Positions 47,479 to 58,238 of a stretch of DNA of 64,000 nucleotides are shown here, piece by piece. Origin of the DNA: Aquatica leii (lineage: Eukaryota > Arthropoda > Insecta > Coleoptera > Lampyridae); assembly GCA_035610365.1 (NCBI GenBank), contig CM069432.1:165290035-165354034 (forward strand), given 5' to 3'. The notes beneath the pieces were generated by a model that worked only from the letters and a program-made list of their open reading frames with translations, searched no databases and had not been told where the DNA came from. Within the stretch, counting starts at the first letter, position 1. Each line of letters begins with the position of its first letter. Made by a program: the position numbers and the translations under genes.

Positions 47479-48831
47479 ATGTATTCTTCAGAAGACGAAC
47501 TTCAATTTCTTACTTCATCGGATTCTGAGGCGGAAACCAACTTAGCCGATTGGGATGTAAACTTCTCAGGTGAAGATCCTTTTGAACTGATGAACTTTTT
47601 TACTAGAGTTGACGAATTGTGTATGTCTCGCGGTGTTTCGCACCACCAGCTTTTTCTTTCAGCTTTTGAGGTACTGTCCGGTAAAGCTTTTTTTGTATTT
47701 AGAGCCAAACGCTATTCTTTGCGTTCTTGGAAGGATGTTACTACTCTTTTGAAAACGGAATTTCTACCGTTAGACTATGATGAACGTCTACTAAATACTA
47801 TTCAGAACCGTAGGATGAAACCTACCGAATCGATTGGAATGTATGTCGCTACTATCCGGTGTCTTTTCATGCAATTGCTAGAACCAGTCTCGGAGAAGAC
47901 ACAACTGAAAATCATACGTCGCAATCTGACTTCATTTTATCAGTCTCAATTCGCACTCATCGATATTACATCTTTTTCGCAATTGACATCCTTAGGCAAA
48001 CGTTTGGAATCTAATCTAAGCTCAAATAATTCTTTTAACTTTTCGACATTTGAGAAAAATGATCGATTTCTAGAACCATCTGTGCTTCATACGAATAAAA
48101 CTGTTGCCTCTATATCTTCGACTAATGCTGTTGCTGGTTCTCTTCAGACTTCGTCGTTTCCTTCTTTTGCTGCTACTTGTGTTCACTGTTGTCCTAAAGC
48201 TGAAAAAGCTTTACGACATGTTCGTTCTTTAACTTCTCTTCTACCAAATTTTTCTTCGGTTGCTATGTTTATTGGGCCTACTACCGATCCTTGGTATCTA
48301 GGTCTAATTGCTAAAGCTTCTGCTTTTCCTCGACGTTACTCTCGTTGGTGTATTGTGGAAAATCTGTTATGTAAACGTGTACGTATCTTTCTATCTGATC
48401 CTTGTGTATGGAAATTAGTTGTTCCATCAGATCAACGCAAACAGCTGATCTATTATCACCATCTTCCATCTAAGTGTGACCACCGTAGTGTTAAAAATAC
48501 GTTGGACGGTTTTCGCTCTCACTTCTACTGGCCGCATATGAGGTCTAAGGTTGCTGAATACATACGATCTTGCTGTTGTAACTCGCGACAAAACAATACT
48601 AGGGAATCGCACTCTCGCTTATTGCCAGGTACTAAGAAGCGTTCTAACAATACTGTTGCTAATAGGTTTTCTACACATCTACATAAAGATACTACACCTG
48701 CTCAAGATGTAAAAGCTGCATCTTTTTCTTTTCCATCAAGTTCTTTGGTTTTTTCTGCTGATGCATCGACGTTTCTTTCTCTTGATCGTTCGCTTTTCTT
48801 TCATCGGCGTCGCAAGCGTCGTAAATCCTAA
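47479..48831 (+). CDS. Chimeric Gag-integrase zinc-domain protein (450 aa)
   Basis: Residues about 25-180 are a retrotransposon Gag domain: WDVNFSGEDPFELMNFFTRV, SWKDVTTLLKTEFLP, and RRMKPTESIGMYVATIRCLF. A serine-rich linker follows, with CVHCC at 234-238 possibly a trace of a zinc knuckle. Residues about 270-370 are the N-terminal HHCC zinc domain of integrase: WKLVVPSDQRKQLIYYHHLP, then FYWPHMRSKVAEYIRSCCCN. The integrase catalytic core is absent. The last part is serine-rich and ends in a basic HRRRKRRKS. There is no internal stop or frameshift. The junction implies a deletion that removed protease, RT and RNase H while keeping frame. The product could assemble with related Gag and be mobilised by full copies; that is inference. 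Confidence 0.85.
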   Translation: MYSSEDELQFLTSSDSEAETNLADWDVNFSGEDPFELMNFFTRVDELCMSRGVSHHQLFLSAFEVLSGKAFFVFRAKRYSLRSWKDVTTLLKTEFLPLDYDERLLNTIQNRRMKPTESIGMYVATIRCLFMQLLEPVSEKTQLKIIRRNLTSFYQSQFALIDITSFSQLTSLGKRLESNLSSNNSFNFSTFEKNDRFLEPSVLHTNKTVASISSTNAVAGSLQTSSFPSFAATCVHCCPKAEKALRHVRSLTSLLPNFSSVAMFIGPTTDPWYLGLIAKASAFPRRYSRWCIVENLLCKRVRIFLSDPCVWKLVVPSDQRKQLIYYHHLPSKCDHRSVKNTLDGFRSHFYWPHMRSKVAEYIRSCCCNSRQNNTRESHSRLLPGTKKRSNNTVANRFSTHLHKDTTPAQDVKAASFSFPSSSLVFSADASTFLSLDRSLFFHRRRKRRKS

Positions 48832-50866
48832 CAACGCTTGTTGACTGCGGATTGTTGACTTTAGCTATTATCTTGGCTTGTGTGTTTGGAATTTTGATTG
48901 TACTCTTTTAACTATTTTGTTGGTATTTTGGTTATAGTAACTCGGATGCTATCCATTTGCCTTCTTCCAATTTGCTGCCACTGATTTGCTGTTCTTTGGA
49001 TTAAGTTACTTAACAATTTTCTTTTGGTTTTTATTTCTTTACCTTCTTATTTCGGGACAGACTACCCTTCCGTATGTATATAGTTGTACCCGCTTAGTCG
49101 GCATTTTTTTGGATTGGTATGTCACTATAGGATTCTCTGCTTCACTGTTAAATTTTTGATTTTTATTGGGATTTCCTATTCCGCTAGTCGGCATAAAAGT
49201 CTTGAAGTAAACTTTTCACTTTGGGGACAGCATTTGGGACACATTCGGTTATGACTAACTACAATATCTTTTCTCTTCTTTTCTCCTCTTTTATAGGGCG
49301 GTTGGTTGGGCATTGAAGGGTTGGTCACTCCCTTTCGTTTCTTCTACGGAGAGAAGAACGAATCAGACACTTACATCCTATCTTATCTATCTCCGTCTGT
49401 CTCTTTTCTTTCTCTTTTGTCTTTCTTACTTTTCATTTTGCTTCTTGGGGCCTATCTATCTTTTCTTTGTGCCAACCATTATTTTTTCTTTTGATTCTCT
49501 TTATGGTTCGCTTCTAGGGCGGTTGGTTGGGCATTGAAGGGTTGGTTACTCCCTTTCGTTTCTTCTACGTGGAAAAGAAGGAATCAGACATTAACATCAA
49601 GTCTTATCTTTCTCCGTTTTTCTCTATCTCTTATCTTTTCTACTTTTCAGTTTCTCCTCTACTTTTTCCTTCTTGATTACTTATCACCTACATGCCATAT
49701 TTTCCTTCTTTTTTCTTCCTCCTAAAGGTTCGCCAGTCAGGTGGTTAGTTGGGCAGTAGGCTGGGTTCATTTTGGGTCGACTACCTAGGGAGAGATAGTC
49801 GATCCGTACAACAACATCCTGTACTCTCTTTTCTCCTTCTGTCTTCCTGTCCTTCTTTCTTGCTTTCCTTTTCCTCTTGGGTTGCTTGGACACTTGCTTC
49901 TTTCTTTTTGCTAACTTTTTCTCTGGAGTGTTCACTGCAACTATGCTTCTTTCTTTCTAAGTTTCCTTTCTGCTGTTGGATTGAGTTTAGTGGGTTATTT
50001 GGTTGTTGGTTAGGTCTGAAACTTGAGGCAGACTATCACTCCGCTTTTCTGTACTATATGTACGCCCGCTTGGTCGGTTTCTTTGGACGTGTGTAGTCAT
50101 TCTTAGGGTATCTCTTCTACCAGTTATGCTTTGGTTTTTCTGGGAGTACTCTATTCCGTTAATCGGTTTCTGCGTCTCATTGTGTCAGTCTAGCACAACG
50201 ATTGATGATCTACGAGTGTTCGATTAGCAACAGATAATCATGACTTTTTCTTATTTCTACTTCTTTCTTTCCTTCTCTTAGGATTACTAATGCTGGGATT
50301 TTGTGCTTGGGGTTGCTTAGGTGGGTTCTTTTTTTTCTTTTAAAGATTACTTTCTTTGGAATTTTCGTTTAAAGTTGCTTAATGATTGGGGTTGGGATTT
50401 CATAGAGTTTTAGGGCTTTTGGGGTCCTTGACGCTAGTCTAAACTTCCGTCTTTTTCTCCTCTTTTTTTTTCCTCTTAGTTGTCTTGGATCGTCTCTGCG
50501 TACTTGGAATAACGTCTCGTTGTTATTCATACCCGGAATCACTGTTGGTGGCTTTAACGAGCACGTTAATTTAGTGATATTGGCCTTCTAAGTTCTCTAG
50601 AGTTTGGTTTCTCAGGCAGTATCATTGTGCTTTATGCGTCTCTAGTCCAAGTTAGGTTTGATCGATTTTAGGAAACTTCGTAATGTTCTGTTCCTTCATC
50701 TATCGGGTTGGGTTTCTGTGGTTTTTGGTTCCTGGGTTGGGTTTGGTTTTCAATGTGCGGTTTAGTTGGTAGCGAACTTCATTGCAAGTTCCACTCTAGG
50801 TTCTCTTTACGGCTGCGTTCGGATTTGATTTCGACCGTGGGTCTCACTTCTTGCTAGGGAGGAATT
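48832..50866 (+). other. Pyrimidine-rich noncoding tract of the retrotransposon
   Basis: The + strand is strongly T/C-rich, with many TTTCTT/CTTTCT runs. The GTCGGC-type phrase recurs (CTTAGTCGGCAT, CGCTAGTCGGCAT, CTTGGTCGGTTT, GTTAATCGGTTT), which suggests degenerate repeats beyond the clear duplication at 49296-49740. Open frames here (for example 49749-50096) are low-complexity and not supported as genes. The tract replaces the part where the integrase core and pol end would be expected. Confidence 0.7.
49296..49740 (+). repeat. Tandem duplication, ~221-bp unit, inside the retrotransposon
   Basis: GGGCGGTTGGTTGGGCATTG starts at 49296 and again at 49517. Both are followed by GGTTACTCCCTTTCGTTTC (first copy GGTCACTCCC) and a pyrimidine tract. 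A weaker third relative (GGTGGTTAGTTGGGCAGTAG) follows at about 49740. Confidence 0.85.
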
Positions 50867-52247
50867 TGTAACGTGTAAATTCGAAATTGAGCGAAAATCC
50901 GCCTGATAGTTAGGCAACTTACCGTAAAAACGGATAATACTTGACCTCGAGTTGTGATTTTCAAGTCACGTTCGCAGAGGGCGCTCGAGAGTAATCAACC
51001 ATCTTCAAACTTCACTTGATGTAGTGATTTGGCGGCGTTAGAAACGTGAAAAAGTCGGATGGGTAAGAAACATGAGGTTTCTCTTTTTCGTCGTTTAATA
51101 TCTACTACAACGACGCTTTATTTTAGCAATCAATAACAAATCCGATTAAACGTTCGATGCATACAATAAAATATCGATGTATTTTGCTGCAAAACTCATA
51201 AAGTAGCTCTTTCGTCTTTTCGTCTTTACTTTTGGGTTTCTAAATGTCTGTTGGAATTTTCTTCCGAGTGCTGTTGAAGATGGTGGACTGCGCGCTTTTG
51301 GAATCGCTGAACTGATGCGGTAATCGTAGTCGCAGAGTAAAAGGATCCCAGTGGATCGTTGGCGCTGTGTTAAAGGTTGGGGGAATGAAGTATTGAGGTA
51401 TTTATAATATCATTAAATTTGGAACCGCGGGGGACCACTAGACTTTGGCTCATTTCGTCCACGCGCTTCGGGGCCAGGACTGTTGCTCTCGCTACGTACG
51501 CAGCGTTTCGATTTAAGTGGAAACACTGCGGACTTTGTATGTAAATGCTTTTGTAGTTCGAACGTTATCTTTGTACATCCGGTACACCTATTCGACTACA
51601 ATTACTTCTATTTATTGAACTTTTAACGTCACTTTTCTTTATAATGTTAATAGTGTTAATCACGATGTTTAACAGACGCCTTAATGTAATGGTTGATCTA
51701 TAATGTTTATTTAACGTAACCTACACTTATTTTTTGTTGTTAATATAAAAGAATATTGCCATCGTCAAGGGTAGAAATTTGGGAGCTATAACCGTTTCTG
51801 TCGTAAACTAATTTAATGATACTTTTATTACCGGTCGTGATGAACTTGACGTCAAGGTCCACGGGCGGTGTTACGTTGCTTTAACGCTGATAAATTTTGC
51901 TACGGGTTACGGTAGCCGCGGAGATACCTTTTAAATATTAGCGCTTTAAATTTTTTTGGCTCCCAGAGTCTATTTTTGGGACCTGCTTTCATCTTGTATA
52001 GATATTGTTAAATTTTGTGGTGTTATGTAAAGTTATTTATTTTCTGATTATACCAGTGGCGTAACCGTCAAATGGCTCTTTCCGTTCCGAAATTGGCTAA
52101 TTATAATTATCCTTAATAAATGGTTATTGTTGATTCGTACTATGTTTCTTTTGGGGGACCTCGGGTCTAGGATCTCCTTTTCTCCGACCTAGACTGTTTA
52201 TCTTCGACAAAAAAATTCGAGAAGGGGTGGCGCACTTGCGCATTTAG
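50867..52247 (+). repeat. 3' LTR
   Basis: It matches the 5' LTR throughout. Differences include GTTCGCAGAGG for GCTCGCAGAGG, an additional TCTCTTT, and a 15-bp deletion. It ends at GCGCATTTAG before unrelated flank. Confidence 0.92.
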
Positions 52248-55200
52248 TTTAAAATAACTTATTAATTAACAAATTAATTTACTCAATTGTCTGAGCCATT
52301 GTAAAATAACTGTTTGGTGAATAAATAGAGGCCTGAAGAAATGCGCACACAGCCGCACGAAACGTAACCGCTTTTGACGTGTTTGTCGCTTGCGTTCGCT
52401 GCTTAAGTAAAACCACATCGCTGTATGCGTCTGTAATATGTAGCCGACGCACGCAGTAGGTGCAAGACCGCACTTTACAGATTTGCACTTTGTAATTGCT
52501 GTATGCAATTTAACTAGAGAAAAGACAAAATAAGTTCTAAAAATTCTTGTAGTTTATCTTAAAAAAATTATTTTTCAAACTTTAAAGTGTTAAAATACGC
52601 CTACAACGAAAAACATACGTTTTGATACAACTCTGCTATTAGTAGATATCATAAAGATATTCTTTAAAGTCACAGACGTTTAGACATAAAAATGTGCGTT
52701 TTCTGGATTAATTACTTTATGTAAGTCGGTTTTTAGTTTTTACTTTTGATATTTCAAAACCTGAAATTACTAACCATTTTAACGTAAATTTTTCAATTTT
52801 AATAATAATCTAGTTTATATACCTTAATTTAAGTAAATTTTATACATTTGTTATTTGAAAACAAATAAGTTATTAAAAAAAGTTATTATGTTTGAAAATA
52901 GTTTGTTTGAAAATCTAATATCATTCTTTAATAAAAAACCATGTAAGAATATATGTAACTGTGGTACTAAGATACCTGTAATCTTTAAACTTTCCAAACT
53001 CAAATATTGGAATTATTATTTTACTAGAACATCAATGAATATTATTTTCAAGTAAATAAAAAACATTTTATAACTTTTTGGATAGTTAAATAATAAATTA
53101 AGTTAAAAATTGTTATTTATTTATTATATCACTTTTATGTAGAAACTGTAAATTTACAATTCCTTTAAGTTCTTGCAGATGTTACTATGGCTACTGTGCT
53201 ATTAAAAAGAATTTATAAGTTTTTAACTTTGTTATTGATTTTAAATATTGTTGAAGTTTATTTTATAGTTGTTTCATTATTTTAATATAAAATATCTAAA
53301 AACATGAGAATCTAGTTTTTACTACAATGTAACCTATTATTTCAAATATTGTAATAGAAAAATTTTAATAAAAAAATTAAACATATGAATCATCAAATAG
53401 ATAAAGAGTTAATAAAAAATACACTAAATTAATAATTATATAAGCCGAGGTGAAATAAACAGTTTTTTAACTTATAAAATTAACACGAAAGTAATCTAAA
53501 GACTATTAAAACAGCATTATTAATAAATGCAAGAATTAAATAAATTAAACAAAATTTAAGTCAAAACTGTGTTTTAAATTAGTTTTCGTGCTGCTTTCAA
53601 CGCAAAAATCGATATTCGTTGGTTAGTATTGCTATGTAATGAAGAAAAAACTATAAGGCGGCAAAGTGATGCATTGAAATTTATATAAAACTACGTTTTT
53701 TATGTCAAGTGGTGTATAAGCAGAAGTGTCTGATAAAAAATCTATTTGAAATGAGAAAAAAAAACGACTTAAAATGTATACATTTAAATATTTAGAGTAT
53801 TATATATTTCGAAAATGGTTGTAACTAAAACATTTAAATTTAGAACTTTACAGATTTAGTTACAAATATTGAGCCAATTTTCTATTTGTGATGCTTTTAT
53901 TGTAGTTTTTGTTATATACTTAAACAAAAATGTATGTTACTCTCGTCGAAAGTCTCATAGTATAACTCACTCTCATGCAGCGCTCGGCTGCGGTCTCGTG
54001 GCTACCCTTGCGACGCTTGTTACGTAAATTACTATTTATATAATTATATTCAAATTGCAACGTGTTACAATCTCTTATTCATATCTACATTTTCTTAATA
54101 AATAACATTTTTATATATATAATATTTTAGTAGTTATTATTTTCTACTAATATAAATACTTTCATGTAATTACTAATTAAAATTGTTATAAATGAAATCT
54201 ATTAACATTTGTTGCAGTTTAATGCTAACACGATTATACACAATGCTGTATATGTAACAGTATTTATAGCAATTTGTTTTTTGTTTAGAAATCAGTATCT
54301 ACAATTTCTAATAATTTATTCAAAACTGATAATCATTTATAGTAAATTTGAATAAATGTTGCCCTTGTATTGATACTTTCTTTGGTGTTTAGCGTATTTT
54401 GAGTTAATTCCATATATACAATTTTTTAAATTATCCTTTTAACTATATTATATATTTTTTAAATATAGATTTTATCTAAAATCATAAATAATTATTAACA
54501 CAACTTAACGTATGTTAATAATGTCAGAAAATTAGATTGTCATTAACTTGTTTTTTATCAAAAACGGTAAACTAACAGTTAAATTTGTATTTCTTGTTTA
54601 CAAACCATAAATCAAAACTTACTACGGTAGTTAATCGTAATGTATTTAATTCTACCATTGCATTTAGAGCTATTTAACGTTGCGGTCTACATTACGAGGG
54701 TAAACAAACGCAACTTTAGGCAATACATACATTACAGTAGTTTATTTTAAAGTGTTAATGTATTGCTATATCTTATCTATATATTTGCATCGACGTCACA
54801 CTATACTTAACAATTGGCCCTTCACAGCAATTTTAATTTACTAAAATGTTTTAAATGTTTAGAATAAATAAAAGCTAATAAAAAAAAAATAACAAATTAA
54901 ACTTATTTTAAAAAAAGTTTTTATTATTATTCTTTTAGATAGATTAAATAAAACTAACATTAAATTGCACTGAAAAACTTATATAGCAGTAGTTGTGTTA
55001 TATATATACAATATTTCAAAGATACAATTTAAACGTATAACTTGTCCATTTTGAATTATTACAATTTTAAGAAAACCACAATAATGTGCAATACAAATAA
55101 CGGTTTGATATTTATAAAATACAAATTAAAAAAACAAAAAAAAAACCGAAGAAACAAATAAATAAAAAACTAGTTTTCATTATTTATATATTATATAAAT

Positions 55201-55454
55201 TATTATTTCTATAATTGTTAATTATCTGATATTTTTAAACACAATAGGCAACTAGATTCATCAGCACTTTTATTGCAAAAACATTAAATGGTGCAAAAAA
55301 ACGATTGTTTGGCGTATTGTGTAAAAACAAAAAGACAGCTTTCTTTCTAATACTACCTTTTAGGTAATTAAAAAGTACATTTTTTTGCTAATTTAAAAAA
55401 ATGCGTTTAAGATATTAATTTTTGATCATTCTATATAAGATTTAAAGTTTATTA
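52248..55454 (+). other. Intronic spacer with two GC-rich patches
   Basis: A GC-rich patch at 52330-52490 yields two overlapping minus-strand frames without a recognised family. A second at 53938-54025 begins TGTATGTTACTCTCGTCGAAA and resembles the patch at 62810. The remainder is AT-rich with nothing recognised. Confidence 0.45.
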
Positions 55455-55720
55455 CAATTGAAGGGTCTGGTGCAAAAAGGGTACAAGTGATTTTTTAAAA
55501 TTTTTGATTAAAACGCATATATGTCAAGTTAAACCTACCCTCTGTTAGTACAAAAAACATACAAAGTGCATTTTGATCTTAGCAGTGACATTTTTAGAGA
55601 AGTAGCATAACACACTAAACTAAAACCTCACAATGTTTTTTGCAAAAACGATAATAAAAGCACTAACTCAAATTGTCTACTTATACACTTATACCCTTTT
55701 TGCACCAAACCCTTCAATTG
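55455..55720. repeat. MITE-like element with ~38-bp inverted ends
   Basis: The left end CAATTGAAGGGTCTGGTGCA continues AAAAGGGTACAAGTG. The right end is its reverse complement with two to three mismatches (GGGTTTGGTGC, GGGTATAAGTG). Total 266 bp. The palindromic CAATTG at both borders may be part of the ends or a target duplication. The interior has no ORF. Confidence 0.85.
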
Positions 55721-56670
55721 AAATATAAAATATGATCTATTGTTACAATTCACTGTAAATTTTGTACCCATAACTGAGGTACTTATATCAAACATGAAAA
55801 TTAGGTTGTTTTGACCAAATTCAATTGAAATCTATACTTTCAGGTTGGTGTACATTATGTACACTGTTTATATGTATATGTCACGGCTATTTCTTTAATC
55901 TTTGTTAAACAATAAGTCAACCAATTGATATTTTGCATTTTTTAAGGCAATAAATTTTAACATTCTATTTTCGTAATCTTTATGAAATTTTTGATATTTA
56001 TCGTTTTTCAAAACCAATTATTCTATTTGCTGAGTTTATAAATCAAAATAAATAAGTACCTGTTTTTCTTAAAATACAGTTTTGTTTTTAATAATTTTTA
56101 GTTGTATATTTACTTATAAATATTATAATTTTTATAATTTTTTTTTCAGCATTTGTAGTACAAACTGTAAAAGTAGTAGGTATAAACTTAAAAAAACAAA
56201 TTCTTTGTATTATTTAAGGTTTGTATAAATGTAGTTGATTGCAGTACGTCAATTTATGACAACGTTTTAAACCAAAAATAATATAATTATAAATACGTAA
56301 TTAATATGTTTGGAATACAAACAACTCTTTTATTGTGTTTATTATCTTACCACCTAACATTTTTTAGAAATAATAAAAAATAAAGTATGGGTTGCACTAT
56401 GGTACTTTAAAATTTAATTTACTTATTTTACTTTGTTTCAATTAAATCAATCGTATGCGTTCGTATTAAAAAGAATATTAACATTATTTTACTTTTTCGT
56501 TCTTCTAGTAGTTAAAAAATGATACACTTACCTTCCTTTACAATTTTTCTGTAAATAAATAATAATAATTAAAACTAAACCAAATATTACAAAAATTCTT
56601 AATTTAGTATAGTATTAGTTTATACACTTACTTGCTATAAACGCATATTAATTAAAACACATTTTTTTAG
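55721..56670 (+). other. End of the 56-kb intron
   Basis: AT-rich. It ends with a pyrimidine-rich tract ATTTTTTTAG at 56661-56670, the acceptor for the next guanylate cyclase exon. Confidence 0.6.
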
Positions 56671-57022
56671 ATATCAAATAAACCATCTCAACGTCGAGTC
56701 GCCGTACTACACGGATTCAATTCTAAAACACCTATATTCATCGTCAGTAAGTGATTTACATCTGGATGTTCCAACGTTTTGCAAAGCGTTTCCATGGCAT
56801 TTTATAATAGACAGAAGATTGGAACTGGTGCAATTAGGATCCGGATTTATGCGTCTATTTGGTTGTGTTTTGAAAACATGCGGTACAACGGCAGCAACTT
56901 ATTTTGAATTTCATCGCCCTCGAAGTATAACACTGTCTTTTAATGAAATTATAAAACGCGCCAACACACCATTTGTGCTTGCAATTCGAAAACCTCCCGG
57001 AGTGGATCCATTTCCAGCAGAA
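56671..57022 (+). CDS. Soluble guanylate cyclase alpha subunit, internal exon (HNOBA/PAS-like region)
   Basis: This exon continues the protein begun at 211-565. One base completes the codon split by the intron (HFR|YQINHLN), after which 117 codons are open. The family signature is VPTFCKAFPWHFIIDRRLEL followed by VQLGSGFMRLFG, the start of the HNOBA/PAS-like domain of guanylate cyclase alpha subunits, involved in dimerisation and signal transfer to the catalytic domain. It continues with TAATYFEFHRPRSITLSFNE and RANTPFVLAIRKPPG. The donor is GAA|GTAAGT with GT at 57023, phase 0. The coiled coil and cyclase domain must be encoded downstream of the window. An alternative start at 56819 is not needed, because the frame is open from the acceptor. 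Confidence 0.92.
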
Positions 57023-57538
57023 GTAAGTACTTTCTTACTTTAGTAGATTCTCTAGACATTAACGTAACAACTTGAATCAACGATACAACGTAAAATTTTA
57101 GTATTTGTATACAAGTACTAAGCTTTTATAACACAATTATTTTCTTCAAATCAATAGTGTTGTTTGTTAAAATATATTATTTTTAAACTTCATCTACAGT
57201 AGCACTTAATTTTGCTTGTTTAAAAGTTCTAATTGCACAGATTGTACAGAATGATGTTGTTACATTAAAATGCCAAGTTTAAAATTAGATGTGTTTAAAA
57301 TTTACATAAGAAAAATGAACTGAAAATAGTTTATATAACTTACACTAAACGCGTTTGGAAACAATTTTATTTTAGTTTCGTGTTTTATTAGTTAGACTTT
57401 ATTGAAAAATCTATTCTTATACGAACTAAACCGTTTAAGTCGTATAGTTTGTGTAGATCGATTTAACAAACAGTACTAATAGTGTAAATTCAATCAAGAT
57501 TTTAAATATTTTTTTTAAAATCGCTTTAATATTCCCTA
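57023..57538 (+). other. Start of the next guanylate cyclase intron
   Basis: It begins GTAAGTACTT. AT-rich with no feature up to the transposon at 57539. Confidence 0.6.
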
Positions 57539-58060
57539 TACAGGGTGTCTCTAAAAGGTCTGTACAAAATCCTACCACATATTCCTGAGGTCGAAATAAG
57601 CCGATTTAAGCAAACTTACCTTATTCCAAAATTGCTTTGTTTCCTAGATACAGGGTGGTAAAGTTTAAAAATAAAAATCATTTATTTTTAAATGTATGAA
57701 CATTTTTCAACGAATTACTTCAAAAATTTATGTCCGGAGGTTTTTTGGGATGCGAAATCTGAATTTGAATACCATTTTACTGTGGCCTGTAGAGGGCGCT
57801 CTACAATGCATTTCTTATGGCTTGAAATGGCTATAATTCTTTTCTCAGTATAGTTTTTAATTTTTTTTTGAAATAATAATAATTTTATGAACATTTTTAA
57901 GCAAAAAGGTTCTCTTGTGAAAATCTGCTAAAGTAAGCCGCTTTCAAGATATTCAGTTTTTAATGTTGGATGCCGTGCCGAAATATTCAAATTATTCTGA
58001 ATAAAAAAAAGGTATCTTTGAGAATGAAATTTGGTTAGTGAAGTAGTAGTGCTCAGTTTT
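57539..58060 (+). repeat. Left inverted repeat of the DDD transposon
   Basis: It matches the reverse complement of 59521-59990, for example CTGTAGAGGGCGCTCTACAA and GTTGGATGCCGTGCCG in both arms, and contains an extra GTTCTCTTGTGAAAATCTGC segment near 57909. Confidence 0.9.
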
Positions 58061-58238
58061 TGGAGTATGGGTAAGTGTTACAAAAAAAATAATTTATTAC
58101 CTTTTTTGTGAACAGCTTTAGAACTTTATTTGCGGACAGAACAATTTTATTTACAAAAATGTACTAGGTAAGATTTTAAGAAAAGATTTTTGAAAATTCA
58201 ATGGTGAACAATTTATCTAATAAAAATACTACATAAAT

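Larger units (their letters stand above)
45542..52247 (+). mobile_element. Ty3/Gypsy-like LTR retrotransposon with internal deletion
   Basis: Two long terminal repeats (1,388 and 1,381 bp) enclose 3,937 bp. The internal region has a leader (46930-47478), one ORF (47479-48831) combining Gag with the integrase zinc domain, about 2 kb of pyrimidine-rich sequence, and a purine-rich stretch AGGGAGGAATT immediately before the 3' LTR. Protease, reverse transcriptase and RNase H are missing, so the copy is non-autonomous. The LTRs differ by roughly two dozen substitutions plus a few indels by my reading, so the insertion is recent compared with its neighbours. I could not find a clear target duplication. 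Confidence 0.9.

Noticed and set aside
49313..50096. Several overlapping serine/leucine/phenylalanine-rich ORFs
   Set aside because: They arise from the T/C-rich tract of the LTR element on both strands and are low-complexity in every frame.
45542..52247. Target-site duplication for the LTR element
   Set aside because: The 4-6 bases outside the LTRs (ending TATATT on the left, TTTAAA on the right) do not match convincingly; no duplication claimed.
52266..52508. Two overlapping minus-strand ORFs in a GC-rich patch
   Set aside because: No domain, no conservation evidence, and two equally long frames in the same patch point to composition rather than coding.
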